A stretch of DNA of 41,069 nucleotides from Chloroflexota bacterium (GCA_029782225.1 JAKOVF010000400.1:1-41069); one strand, 5' to 3'; counted from the stretch's first letter, positions 15,898 through 24,459 are shown. Made by a program: numbers and translations. Notes: generated by a model not told the origin, from the letters alone.

Positions 15898-17724
15898 ATG
15901 ACACTTGGTGGTTATGCTAACAATCTCGCATGGATTGACCTGACTGCGGGCAAGGTCGAGTTCAAACCAATCCCCGAGGACGATGCCCGTAAGTATATTG
16001 GGGCTCGTGGCCTGGGCGTCAAGTTTGTGTTCGACAACGGGCCCAAGGTGGATGCGCTTTCCCCAGAGAACATCCTCTGCTTCATGAACGGCCCGCTGAC
16101 TGGCTCAGAGGCCAACATGAGTGGTCGCATGGCGATCGTGACGAAATCGCCTCTGACCGGGACCGTCACTGATTCTCACCATGGAGGCTGGTCTGCCGCC
16201 CGCCTACGCTGGGCCGGTTTCGATGGCTTGATCTTCAAAGGGAAAGCTGCCAAACCAACATACGCGTACATTCATGATGGACAGATTGAATTACTGGATG
16301 CATCGGAAGTATGGGGCAAGGGCGTCCACGATACCATCAAGCACTTCAAGGAGAAATACGGCGAAAAGGATCTCACAGTCATCACCATCGGACCTGCTGG
16401 CGAGAAACTCGTCAAATTCGCAAGCTGGATCAATGAGAATGACCGCGCCAGCGGACGCGGCGGTACCGGCTGCGTCGGCGGCTCGAAGAATCTCAAGGCC
16501 GTGGTCATCAAAGCTGAGAAGAAGATCACCAAAGCGGCCGACCGCGTTGCATGGAAGGCAGCGCATGAACGCGCTCTGTTCACGATCATGGCGCCGGAAA
16601 ATATCACCAGCCCGCGCAAGGGTGGCCTGTCAGTTTACGGCACGAATGTGTTGATGAACATCACCAGCAGCATCGGTGGTTTGCCGACCAAGAACAGCAT
16701 GTTGACTTCCTATGGCGAGCATGCAGAAAAAATCAGCGGCGAGTACGTCAAAGAACATCTATTGGTGGACGACCCGACCTGTCATGCCTGCCCTGTGGCG
16801 TGCAAGAAGGAAGTTGAAGTCAAAGACGGGCCATACAAAGGCCTGCACATGGAATCGGTCGAGTACGAACCGGCCTGGTCGGTTGGAGCGAACTGCGGTA
16901 ACGATGATGCCCGCCTCGTTGCCAAGATGATCGATCTGTGCAATGACTTTGGCATGGATGCCATCGAAATCGGTCACCCTCTCTCAGTCTGGATGGAAGC
17001 CAGCGAGAAGGGCTATACCAACGGTGACGGGAAGCTAGCCTGGGGCGATCCCGATGGGATGACTAAAGCCGCCGAGATGATTGCAAAGCGCGAAGGTCTT
17101 GGAAACATCATGGCCGACGGCGCAAACGCTGTCGCCAAGCACTTCGGCCACCCCGAATTGGCGATGACAGTCAAAGGCCAGGGTATTCCGGCGTACGATC
17201 CGCGCGGAATAAAAGGCATTGGTCTTGGTTATGCCACCAGCAATCGCGGCGCCTGCCATCTGCGCGCCTACACCCCTGCCTCAGAATTGGGCGTCATGCC
17301 TTTTGGCACGCTCAAGACTGATCCACTCGAATGGAAGGGTAAGGGCGATCTGGTCAAGATTTTCCAGGACATCCACGCCTTCTCAGACAGCATGGACCTG
17401 TGCAAGTTCAGCGCCTTTGCCATGGGTACCGATGAGTACGCGGCACAATACTCGGCCATGGTGGGTGTTCCGTTCACCTCGGCAGATGTGTTGAAAACCG
17501 GCGAACGCATCTACAACCTCGAGCGCTATTACAACAACCTCGCAGGCATCGGGGAAGGCTCTGACTACTTGCCCAAGCGCTTTACCGAAGAAGCCTCCAC
17601 GGAACCTGGTTCGAAGGGCCACGTCTCTGAGTTGCCGCAAATGCTGGGTGACTACTACAAAGCCCGCGGTTGGGAAAACGGCGTTGTTCCCGAAGCGAAA
17701 TTGAAGGAATTGGAAATAGTCTAG
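15898..17724 (+). CDS. aor: Tungsten-containing aldehyde:ferredoxin oxidoreductase
   Basis: Oxidises aldehydes to carboxylic acids with ferredoxin, or the reverse, using a tungsten-bispyranopterin and one [4Fe-4S] cluster in the cytoplasm. The 608-residue protein is of normal length. Cluster ligands are C295, C298 and C302 (CHACPVACKKE) and C502 (MDLCKFSAF). The N-terminal domain shows ARGLGVKFVFD, TKSPLTGTVTDSHHGGW and GRGGTGCVGGSKNLKAVV. The start has an AAAAAGGAGACAACT leader. It faces moaD and a radical SAM maturase across a terminator, which supports tungsten rather than molybdenum. Substrate (amino-acid-derived aldehyde, acetaldehyde or other) is open. Confidence 0.93.
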   Translation: MTLGGYANNLAWIDLTAGKVEFKPIPEDDARKYIGARGLGVKFVFDNGPKVDALSPENILCFMNGPLTGSEANMSGRMAIVTKSPLTGTVTDSHHGGWSAARLRWAGFDGLIFKGKAAKPTYAYIHDGQIELLDASEVWGKGVHDTIKHFKEKYGEKDLTVITIGPAGEKLVKFASWINENDRASGRGGTGCVGGSKNLKAVVIKAEKKITKAADRVAWKAAHERALFTIMAPENITSPRKGGLSVYGTNVLMNITSSIGGLPTKNSMLTSYGEHAEKISGEYVKEHLLVDDPTCHACPVACKKEVEVKDGPYKGLHMESVEYEPAWSVGANCGNDDARLVAKMIDLCNDFGMDAIEIGHPLSVWMEASEKGYTNGDGKLAWGDPDGMTKAAEMIAKREGLGNIMADGANAVAKHFGHPELAMTVKGQGIPAYDPRGIKGIGLGYATSNRGACHLRAYTPASELGVMPFGTLKTDPLEWKGKGDLVKIFQDIHAFSDSMDLCKFSAFAMGTDEYAAQYSAMVGVPFTSADVLKTGERIYNLERYYNNLAGIGEGSDYLPKRFTEEASTEPGSKGHVSELPQMLGDYYKARGWENGVVPEAKLKELEIV

Positions 17725-17748
17725 AGTCAATCCCGAGTGTTTAGAAGA

Positions 17749-17783
17749 AAACGACGCGTCCAAACGGGCGCGTCGTTTCTTGT
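17749..17783 (+). terminator. Terminator of the tungsten oxidoreductase gene
   Basis: A ten-base perfect stem AAACGACGCG (17749-17758) with its complement (17769-17778), followed by CTTGTT. It lies 25 bases after the stop, between convergent genes. Confidence 0.75.
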
Positions 17784-17862
17784 TGGGTAACTCGTAGAGG
17801 CCAAAGACTACTGACTCTGATATATTGAACACCCCGCCTTGAAACCTGATTCTTTTACCGCT

Positions 17863-18120
17863 TCATGCCCCCGCCCGGAGGGTTTTCATTGCAAACCGCG
17901 CCAGGAAATCCTCGGCAACCTGATCATCCAACTCCATTGTCAATCGCGTCTGCCCCACTTCAAGCGAGCCGAGACGGAAAGGTTCCATGCGCTCAAAGCG
18001 GACAACCCAGCCGTCGCCGCGGATCAAGTTTTCTCCTTCCAGGGTGCCGCCGAGCTCCTTTAAATATTCCTTTAACAATAAATATGGAATCCCGCGCATT
18101 TCGCGGACGATGGTCTGCAT
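17863..18120 (-). CDS. Small MoaD-associated protein (like DUF1952 of Thermus MoaD-related proteins)
   Basis: An 85-residue protein starting at the ATG four bases after the moaD stop. It reads as an alpha/beta domain (IPYLLLKEYLKELGGTLEGENLI, then GWVVRFERMEPFRLGSLEVGQTRLTME). It resembles, from memory, the C-terminal half of Thermus MoaD-related proteins, where it is fused to MoaD; here the two are separate, coupled genes. It probably acts with MoaD in pyranopterin sulfuration or carrier handling for the nearby tungsten enzyme. The exact role is unknown, and the family match should be checked. Confidence 0.65.
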   Translation of the reverse strand: MQTIVREMRGIPYLLLKEYLKELGGTLEGENLIRGDGWVVRFERMEPFRLGSLEVGQTRLTMELDDQVAEDFLARFAMKTLRAGA

Positions 18121-18124
18121 CTGG

Positions 18125-18403
18125 TTAGCCGCCGCCGACGGGAGGGAAGATGTCCACTTTGTCGTTGGGCTGGACGACTGTGTCCATTTTGTTATCCATG
18201 TAAACAGCTTCCCGTCCATTGATAAAAAACTTCATATGTTCATGGAAGCGGTTATTTTCGTCCAATAATTCGGGGCGCAGAGCAGGATAGATCGCTATTA
18301 CCTTATTCACTATGTCCATGGCTGTAATATCGGGATGCGCATCGATCTCGACCGTCTTCTGTCCCACAATTGCGCGGAGGGTGGCATAAAAATTTACCTT
18401 CAT
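18125..18403 (-). CDS. moaD: MoaD/ThiS-like sulfur carrier
   Basis: A 92-residue beta-grasp protein ending in Gly-Gly-Gly just before its stop, the tail that is adenylated and thiocarboxylated to bring sulfur to pyranopterin. The core shows MKVNFYATLRAIVG, MKFFINGREA and VVQPNDKVDIFPPVGGG. The ATG at 18403 has a GGAGAG site. It lies between the radical SAM maturase and the small protein at 17863 in one minus-strand operon facing the tungsten enzyme, so it is probably the dedicated MoaD for that cofactor. Confidence 0.9.
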   Translation of the reverse strand: MKVNFYATLRAIVGQKTVEIDAHPDITAMDIVNKVIAIYPALRPELLDENNRFHEHMKFFINGREAVYMDNKMDTVVQPNDKVDIFPPVGGG

Positions 18404-18498
18404 AAAGTCTCTCCTTTTCTCCAGGAAAAGTATACCAAATGGGAAAGGTGAAGACAATAAAAAGTCCAAAGTCTCCTGACTTTGGACTCCGCGTCATT

Positions 18499-19764
18499 TT
18501 ACGGACATTGAATAATTCCCTGTGCCCACAGACATCCGCCGCAGACAGGAGCAATCACGTTGCCGAGGCAATCCTCTTCGTTTGACTCAGAGAGATCACA
18601 GCCGCCGCAGAAGGTGCAGGGGGAAAAGGCGAAGTTGTGCAAGCGTTCGCGATAGGCCACGTAATCGGAGTCCAGCCAGATGTCCGAAAGAGAGCGTTCA
18701 CCCACGTTACCGATGACGTGTTTTTTGGAAAGGCGCGGCTTACCATGCAGGTAACTCATGTGCGTGTGCATCAGCGGCCAGCAGGGACTGACGTCCCCCG
18801 TCCATGAGATGGTCATTGTCCCGTTTTCGACAAAGTTGCAGGTGTCACTGGCCCCGCCCCAGTTGTTGCCTGCGTAGGTGATATTCAACTGGCTGTTGAA
18901 GATCTTGAAGAGCGCCTCGCTTGTAAGTTCATCGAAGTCCATTTTAGGCAGGCTCAGGCGCGGCAGGTGGGGAGCCTGCATATACGCGATATTATGCATG
19001 ACGCCCTTGTAGAGCACTTCATCCTGCAGGTTTTCCGTGGGCGGCTGGAGGTTGCTGACCGAAAAGTACTTCGCCTTGAACGATTTGCCGATCTTGATGA
19101 CCTGCGGCAGGTCGGCGATATTGCGTTTCATGGCGACGAAGGCAATGCCGATTTCCGGTTTGGGGAAGTGGCTGGCAGGTCGCATACTGGCAAAACGCTT
19201 TAGATTCGCAATAATGTTGGGCAGTTCGGCCCCGAGACGGACATCTGAATAAGTTTCGGGCGAAGCGCCGTCAATTGAGACCCACAATACATCCAGTCCC
19301 GTTTCGATGATCTCACGTGATTTTTGCTCGGTTAACGTTGTGCCATTTGTAATGAGCTCAACTTTTACGCCCAGTTCCTTCACGCGACGGATCCAGCCAA
19401 TCGTCTTTGGGTGAAATAACGGTTCCCCGATCCCGCCGAAGTAAACGCTCGGTACTGGAGACAGCTCCTTCAACCCCGCGAAGATGCGCTCGAAAGTCTC
19501 ATCGGTCATGCGGCCGATGGGCTGGTCCCACGCGTTACGGAAACATGTAATGCAGTCGAGGTTGCAGGCTACAGTCGGTTCTATGTAGACTTTGGTAAGA
19601 TGCGTCACCGGGCGGTGCAGGCGGACAAAGTTCTGGCCTTCGTCGAGGCGAACCCTTGCACCAGGCTGCAGCCCATATTGCTCAGCAACTTGAGGCGGGA
19701 GAATGAGGCGTCCATTTTCGTCCACTTCCGCCCAGGTCGTTGTTGGTTTTGTTGAGAGGACCAT
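18499..19764 (-). CDS. Radical SAM/SPASM tungsten-oxidoreductase maturase with AbrB-like N-terminus
   Basis: A 421-residue protein. Residues 10-50 (AEVDENGRLILPPQVAEQYG) match the swapped-hairpin SpoVT/AbrB fold, normally a DNA-binding or antitoxin module. From about 55 comes a radical SAM domain with C67-x3-C71-x2-C74 (CNLDCITC), then YFGGIGEPLFHP and ITNGTT. A Cys-rich SPASM tail (CTFCGGCDL, EEDCLG, CGGCLW) should hold auxiliary Fe-S clusters. It resembles the maturase family found with tungsten aldehyde oxidoreductases. The ATG has a GTGGAG site. The modification it performs on enzyme or cofactor is not established. Confidence 0.85.
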   Translation of the reverse strand: MVLSTKPTTTWAEVDENGRLILPPQVAEQYGLQPGARVRLDEGQNFVRLHRPVTHLTKVYIEPTVACNLDCITCFRNAWDQPIGRMTDETFERIFAGLKELSPVPSVYFGGIGEPLFHPKTIGWIRRVKELGVKVELITNGTTLTEQKSREIIETGLDVLWVSIDGASPETYSDVRLGAELPNIIANLKRFASMRPASHFPKPEIGIAFVAMKRNIADLPQVIKIGKSFKAKYFSVSNLQPPTENLQDEVLYKGVMHNIAYMQAPHLPRLSLPKMDFDELTSEALFKIFNSQLNITYAGNNWGGASDTCNFVENGTMTISWTGDVSPCWPLMHTHMSYLHGKPRLSKKHVIGNVGERSLSDIWLDSDYVAYRERLHNFAFSPCTFCGGCDLSESNEEDCLGNVIAPVCGGCLWAQGIIQCP

Positions 19765-19902
19765 ACTTGCTCCACTTCCGTTAGCAGTTCCCCTACGGGG
19801 AATTAATTACTACCAATCTTACCCAAATTCATAGAAAAACCCAGTGACAAAAGTTACAGATTTTCGGATGACACCTGCAATATGTGCCAATACTGCCGAT
19901 GA

Positions 19903-19908
19903 TATAAT
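19903..19908 (+). promoter_or_regulatory. -10 box and strong ribosome site of the M29 aminopeptidase gene
   Basis: TATAAT, with a likely start site near 19915. It is followed by an unusually strong Shine-Dalgarno, AGGAGG (19926-19931), ahead of a GTG start. No clear -35 is seen. Confidence 0.5.
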
Positions 19909-19936
19909 CCTAACACACTGTTGATAGGAGGCCTAC

Positions 19937-21061
19937 GTGGCTGACATTCGTGTTGAGAAATTCGCCAAAGTGCTTGTGGAGCATTCTGCTCGCATTATCC
20001 CGGGTGACCGCGTTCTCTTGGAGGGAACGACGGCTGCCGAGCCTTTGCTCCGCGAACTGTACATTCAGATTTTGCAGAAGGGTGGACACCCGCACCTGTT
20101 GATGGCGCTGCCCGGTACGATGCCCTTCAGCCAGGATGAGCTGTACATGACCTACGCCAGCGATTCACAACTGGACTTTGTGCCTTCGTTCTACAAACTG
20201 GCATATGATCAGTTTGAGAGTCGCATCCGCATTCACTCGGCAACAAATACACGTGGGCTGACGAACATTGACCCTGCCAGAGTGCAGAGACGCGGCAAGG
20301 CGACCAGTTCAATCACCGAAGCGCAGATGCGGCGTGGCGGGGCGGGGCAGTTCAAGTGGGTTACGACCCTCTACCCCACCGAGGCCTATGCACAGGACGC
20401 CAGCATGAGCCTCAAGGAATATGAGGATTTTGTCTTTGGCGCAGTGCACACAAATGAAGCCGACCCGATTGCTTTCTGGAGAAGTGTTGAGAAGAAGCAG
20501 CAGTCTGCTGTGGACTTCATGAAGGGAAAGAATCAAGTTGTCCTGCGCGGCCCGAATGTGGAATTGACTCTCTCAGTCAAGGGGCGTACGTTCAACAACT
20601 CATTCGGTACGTTCAACATGCCAGATGGCGAAATCTATACCGGTCCCGTTGAGGAGTCGGTCAATGGCTGGGTGAAGTTCACCTACCCCGCGAATTACAA
20701 TGGTGTGAGCGTCGAAGGTGCAGAGTTGACTTTTTCCAATGGCCGCGTCGAACAGGCCAAGGCTGAAAAGAATCAGGACTTCCTCATGAGAATGCTCGAA
20801 AGCGATGCAGGTTCACGCCATCTCGGTGAATTTGCCATCGGCACCAACTTCGACATCAACCGCTTCACGGGAAATATTCTCTTCGACGAGAAGATCGGCG
20901 GCTCATTCCACATGGCGCTTGGTGCGGGGTATCCTGAAACAGGTTCAAGAAATAAGTCTTCCATCCACTGGGATATGATCTGCGATATGCGGCAGGATGC
21001 CGAGATCACCGTGGACGGCGAATTGTTCTATAAGAATGGGCAGTTTGTGTTCGAGAAATGA
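19937..21061 (+). CDS. M29-family aminopeptidase
   Basis: A 374-residue dinuclear metallo-aminopeptidase (AmpS/PepS type) that trims N-terminal residues from peptides in the cytoplasm. The GTG start is set by an AGGAGG site six bases upstream. Family metal-site regions are present: MPDGEIYTGPVEES, LGEFAIGTN (Glu), GGSFHMALGAGYPETG (His) and SSIHWDMICDMR (His, Asp). The length is slightly short of the usual 400-410. It stands alone, divergent from the radical SAM maturase, and ends at a perfect palindrome. Confidence 0.9.
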   Translation: MADIRVEKFAKVLVEHSARIIPGDRVLLEGTTAAEPLLRELYIQILQKGGHPHLLMALPGTMPFSQDELYMTYASDSQLDFVPSFYKLAYDQFESRIRIHSATNTRGLTNIDPARVQRRGKATSSITEAQMRRGGAGQFKWVTTLYPTEAYAQDASMSLKEYEDFVFGAVHTNEADPIAFWRSVEKKQQSAVDFMKGKNQVVLRGPNVELTLSVKGRTFNNSFGTFNMPDGEIYTGPVEESVNGWVKFTYPANYNGVSVEGAELTFSNGRVEQAKAEKNQDFLMRMLESDAGSRHLGEFAIGTNFDINRFTGNILFDEKIGGSFHMALGAGYPETGSRNKSSIHWDMICDMRQDAEITVDGELFYKNGQFVFEK

Positions 21062-21068
21062 TTTATGG

Positions 21069-21094
21069 TAGGGGCGACTCGCGAGTCGCCCCTA
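21069..21094. terminator. Perfect 26-base palindrome, repeat-type terminator
   Basis: Half-site TAGGGGCGACTCG followed directly by its exact complement, with no unpaired loop, then TATTGTG. It lies between the convergent aminopeptidase and rhodanese genes. The lack of a T run and the exact symmetry suggest a dispersed repeat used as a bidirectional terminator. Confidence 0.65.
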
Positions 21095-21102
21095 TATTGT
21101 GT

Positions 21103-21447
21103 TTAATAAAATCCCACCGTTTCATCAATTTCATGAGCATAGGCATCGATCCCGCCGCGGACGTTGAAGACGTTCGTCCAGCCCTGCGCGGCGAGCCAGC
21201 GTGTCACATCTGCGCTGCGGTTTCCATGATGACACATCACGTAGACTTCCGCATCCTGGGGCCTGGCCGACTCGGGCAGCGCCTCCACACCCTGGCGTGC
21301 CAGTCGGCTCATCGGCGTGACCTCGAGCCTGCTGTCCGTTATTTTGGCATGGGACAGCTCATGGAGTTCGCGTACATCCAGTAAAACGAATTGTTCGTCT
21401 GATTTAAGTTTGTTTGCCAGATCAGTGACAGTAATTTCAGGGAGCAT
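21103..21447 (-). CDS. Single-domain rhodanese-like protein
   Basis: The 114-residue protein has one rhodanese domain: LLDVRELHELSHAKI and the active-site loop VMCHHGNRSADVT, with the persulfide-forming Cys followed by HHGNRS as in GlpE-type sulfurtransferases. The C-terminal GGIDAYAHEIDETVG is also typical. It probably moves sulfane sulfur. It sits downstream of glgP, separated by two hairpins, so it may have its own promoter. Confidence 0.88.
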   Translation of the reverse strand: MLPEITVTDLANKLKSDEQFVLLDVRELHELSHAKITDSRLEVTPMSRLARQGVEALPESARPQDAEVYVMCHHGNRSADVTRWLAAQGWTNVFNVRGGIDAYAHEIDETVGFY

Positions 21448-21461
21448 GATTTTCTCCGTAG

Positions 21462-21525
21462 GGACAGGACTAAGTGCCCGAAAGGGTATGCTCCTGTCCA
21501 GGATGGGCGACGGGAAGCCTCGCCC
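21462..21525. terminator. Two hairpins between glgP and the rhodanese gene
   Basis: First: GGACAGGA/TCCTGTCC (21462-21469, 21492-21499) with an inner TGCCC-GAAA-GGGTA. Second: GGGCGA/TCGCCC (21505-21510, 21520-21525). Neither has a T run on the minus strand. They may end the glgP message or be repeat relics. Confidence 0.5.
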
Positions 21526-21531
21526 CGACGG

Positions 21532-23670
21532 TTATTCCAGCGCCTTCAAATACAATTTATCCACGTATTCCTTGACCATCCTGCGAGTGGAGAATTGCGG
21601 TGTGACGGTTTTGATCGATTCCTTGACGCGTTCCAGCCAGTCACACGGAATGTCTTTGATATCGCGGCTGTAGTACAGCGGGATGATCTCATTTTCCAGG
21701 GTGGAGTACAAGGCCTCAGCATCCTGAGCGTCCTGAACTTCGGGCGAGACATGTTCCTTGTCCTCGCCAATGGCCCAGCCGTTCCTGCCGTTGTAACATT
21801 CGCGCCACCAGCCATCCAGCACGGAGAAGTTCAGCGCACCATTGAGACCCGCTTTCATGCCCGACGTGCCCGATGCTTCCAGCGGACGCCGCGGCGTGTT
21901 CAACCACACATCCACGCCCTGGACGAGATAACGCGCCAGGTTCATATCGTAGTCCTCAACGAAGATGAGCCGTCCGCCTGTCTCTGCGCGCTTGACCTGC
22001 TGGTAGATTTTTTGGATCAATTGTTTGCCCGGGTCATCCGCAGGATGTGCCTTCCCCGCGAAGATGATCTGCACAGGCCGATTGGGACGGTTAATGATGC
22101 TGAGCAGGCGTTCCACATCCGAAAGGATCAGGCTCGCGCGTTTGTACGTAGCGAAGCGGCGGGCAAAGCCGATCGTCAGGGCGTAGGGATTGATCATCAC
22201 ACCCGAAGCCACCACCTGCACAGGATGGAATCCGCCCTGCCGCCAGCGGTCACGGACACGTTCGCGCAAATAAAAAGCCATCTTACGTTTGAGATGCTGG
22301 CGCACGGCCCAGATCTTTTCGGTTTCAATATCGTCCAGCTTGGCCCACAGTTCCGGTTCATCCAGATGGTCCAGCCAGTCACTGCCAAACTCTTCTGTGA
22401 GCAGGTTGCGCAGGCGGCGTGCCATCCAGTTCGCCGTGTGGACGCCGTTCGTCACATGCGTGATCGGTACTTTTGATTCCTTTTTATTCGGCCAGAGGAA
22501 GTTCCACATCTTGCGCGCGACCTGTCCATGCAGTTCCGAGACCGCATTACGGCCCTCGGAATACCGAAGAGCGAGGATGCCCATGCTGAACGTCTCGCCC
22601 TGTGGCTGCTGGTGGCGCGCGAGATCAAAGAACTGTTCGCGGTCGAGTCCGAGCTCAGGCCAGGTGGACGCCAGGTATTTGTCCATAAGCCACAGGGGAA
22701 ATTCATCGTTGCCGGCGGGGACCGGCGTATGAGTGGTGAAGATGTTTTGCTTGCGCGTCTTTTCAATGGCCTGCTGAAACGTGTGGCCTGCCGCCACCAG
22801 TTCACGTGCGCGCTCCAGCACCAGGAATGCCGCATGCCCTTCGTTCATATGCCAGACGGACGGGTTATATCCCAGGGCACGCAGGGCCCGCACCCCGCCA
22901 ATGCCGAGCAGGACCTCCTGCATGACACGGCGGTCCAGGTCAGACCAATACAGCCGTCCCGTCAGCAGGCGGTCATATTCTGAGTTCGCTTCGACATTGG
23001 AATCGAGCAGATAAAGTGGCACCCGCCCCACGCGGACTTCCCAGATTTGCGCTGAAAGGACGCGGTCGGGTAACTCCACCTCGATGGTTAAGCGTTCGTT
23101 GCCTTCATACACGGGCAGGGCAGGCAGATCTTCGAAGACAAGAGGATTATTGAAAGCCTCCTGCCAGCCATATTCGCTGATCCGTTGTGAGAAATAACCC
23201 TGTGCATACATAAAACCGACGGCCGTCAGCGGCAGTCCCAGATCAGAGGCTTCCTTCAAATGATCGCCGGCCAGCACGCCAAGTCCGCCGGAATAGATGG
23301 GGAGGGTTTCGTGCAGCCCAAACTCCATTGAGAAATATGCAATGGGTCGGTTGACCAGTTCCGGGTGAGTCCGAAGCGCCCACGGTTCCGCCTGTGCGAG
23401 ATACGCATCGAGGTCCGAAAAGACTCGCTTGTACGAGTACATGTAATCGTTGTCTTTGGTCACCTCGTTCAGGCGGGAGCGGTCCACCTCACGCAGCATG
23501 CGGATGGGGTTGTGGTTAAGTCGTTCCCATAGATCATTATCCAGACGGGAGAACAAGCGCATGGCGGTGGGATTCCACGTCCACCACAGGTTGTAGGCCA
23601 GTTCGCCGAGGCGCGTCAGTTTTTGTGGAAGATCAAATGAGTTAGGGAACTGAGTTCGAAAAGTATTCAT
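21532..23670 (-). CDS. glgP: Alpha-glucan phosphorylase (Thermotoga-type, GT35)
   Basis: Splits alpha-1,4-glucan with phosphate to glucose-1-phosphate, using PLP. The 712-residue protein is the shorter bacterial/archaeal form: N-terminal LGELAYNLWWTWNPTAMRLF, NRPIAYFSMEFGLHETLPIYSGGLGVLAGDHLK, GVHTANWM, IFAGKAHPADDPGK, and the PLP-lysine segment GTSGMKAGLNGALNFS. The ATG at 23670 is chosen over a TTG at 23679 because TATGAT (23679-23684) with an extended TGG fits a leaderless start. It is divergent from lutA. Confidence 0.92.
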   Translation of the reverse strand: MNTFRTQFPNSFDLPQKLTRLGELAYNLWWTWNPTAMRLFSRLDNDLWERLNHNPIRMLREVDRSRLNEVTKDNDYMYSYKRVFSDLDAYLAQAEPWALRTHPELVNRPIAYFSMEFGLHETLPIYSGGLGVLAGDHLKEASDLGLPLTAVGFMYAQGYFSQRISEYGWQEAFNNPLVFEDLPALPVYEGNERLTIEVELPDRVLSAQIWEVRVGRVPLYLLDSNVEANSEYDRLLTGRLYWSDLDRRVMQEVLLGIGGVRALRALGYNPSVWHMNEGHAAFLVLERARELVAAGHTFQQAIEKTRKQNIFTTHTPVPAGNDEFPLWLMDKYLASTWPELGLDREQFFDLARHQQPQGETFSMGILALRYSEGRNAVSELHGQVARKMWNFLWPNKKESKVPITHVTNGVHTANWMARRLRNLLTEEFGSDWLDHLDEPELWAKLDDIETEKIWAVRQHLKRKMAFYLRERVRDRWRQGGFHPVQVVASGVMINPYALTIGFARRFATYKRASLILSDVERLLSIINRPNRPVQIIFAGKAHPADDPGKQLIQKIYQQVKRAETGGRLIFVEDYDMNLARYLVQGVDVWLNTPRRPLEASGTSGMKAGLNGALNFSVLDGWWRECYNGRNGWAIGEDKEHVSPEVQDAQDAEALYSTLENEIIPLYYSRDIKDIPCDWLERVKESIKTVTPQFSTRRMVKEYVDKLYLKALE

Positions 23671-23678
23671 AGCGGGCA

Positions 23679-23727
23679 ATCATACCAAACTATGGAGACT
23701 TCCGAAGTCTGAATTTCGAGATAGAAT
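23679..23727. promoter_or_regulatory. Divergent glgP/lutA promoter region with a 15-base palindrome
   Basis: glgP -10 TATGAT (minus, 23679-23684) and lutA -10 TAGAAT (plus, 23722-23727) flank AGACTTC-C-GAAGTCT (23696-23710). The palindrome covers where the -35 elements of both would lie, as expected for a shared repressor or activator site. The binding protein is unknown. Confidence 0.45.
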
Positions 23728-23733
23728 GGACTC

Positions 23734-24459
23734 ATGACCGACGTCCAGCTTTTTATCACTTGTCTGGTCGATTCTTTCTACCCGGAAACCGGGGAGGCGA
23801 TCGTCAGTATTCTCCGCCGCCTCGGCCTCTCAGTGGACTTCCCGCCCGATCAAACCTGCTGCGGACAGCCCACGTTCAATGCCGGTTTGCGTGCCGAAGC
23901 CCGCCCGATGGTCGAGCATACCATCCGCGTCTTCGAAAAAGCGGACGGCGATATTGTGATCCCCTCTGGCTCCTGCGCGCACATGATCAAGCACAACTAC
24001 CCTGAACTGTTTTCCGATGACCCGCGCTGGCTGCCGCGTGCGCAGGCCCTGGGAAAGCGCGTCTTTGAGTTCACGGAGTATCTGGTGGACAAATTGGGCG
24101 TGACCGACCTGGGCGCGCACTGGGATGGCGTCCTGACCTATCATCCCTCCTGTCATCTTCTGCGCGGCATGGACATTGACCACCAGCCGCGCGCCCTGCT
24201 TGCCAACGTCCGCGGCGCGACGATTATCGATTTGCCCCACGATGATGAATGCTGCGGCTTCGGCGGCGTCTTCTCCATGGAACATCCTGAGTTGTCTGCG
24301 GAATGGTTGAAAAGGAAAATTAGCAATCTGGAGGAAACAAAATCCCCGACTTTGGTCGTCGCCGAGTCGGGTTGTCTCATGCACATTGCGGGCGGGTTGC
24401 ACAGGCAGAAGAAGACTCAGCGCGTGATGCACATTGCAGAAATTCTCAACCACAGATGA
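23734..24459 (+). CDS. lutA: LutA-like lactate utilization Fe-S protein
   Basis: A 241-residue protein with two CCG domains (DQTCCGQPTFNAG and DDECCGFGGVFSMEHP), plus ITCLVDSFYPETG and YHPSCHLLRGM. It is the LutA/YkgE subunit of the flavin-independent L-lactate oxidation complex LutABC, where the Cys-rich domains bind iron-sulfur or heterodisulfide-like cofactors. Its TGA overlaps the next ATG (ATGA). The ATG lies six bases after a -10-like TAGAAT. Confidence 0.9.
   Translation: MTDVQLFITCLVDSFYPETGEAIVSILRRLGLSVDFPPDQTCCGQPTFNAGLRAEARPMVEHTIRVFEKADGDIVIPSGSCAHMIKHNYPELFSDDPRWLPRAQALGKRVFEFTEYLVDKLGVTDLGAHWDGVLTYHPSCHLLRGMDIDHQPRALLANVRGATIIDLPHDDECCGFGGVFSMEHPELSAEWLKRKISNLEETKSPTLVVAESGCLMHIAGGLHRQKKTQRVMHIAEILNHR

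Noticed and set aside
21595..22476. A 293-codon plus-strand frame opposite glgP.
   Set aside because: Antisense to well-conserved phosphorylase sequence including the PLP-lysine region; composition is that of a shadow frame.
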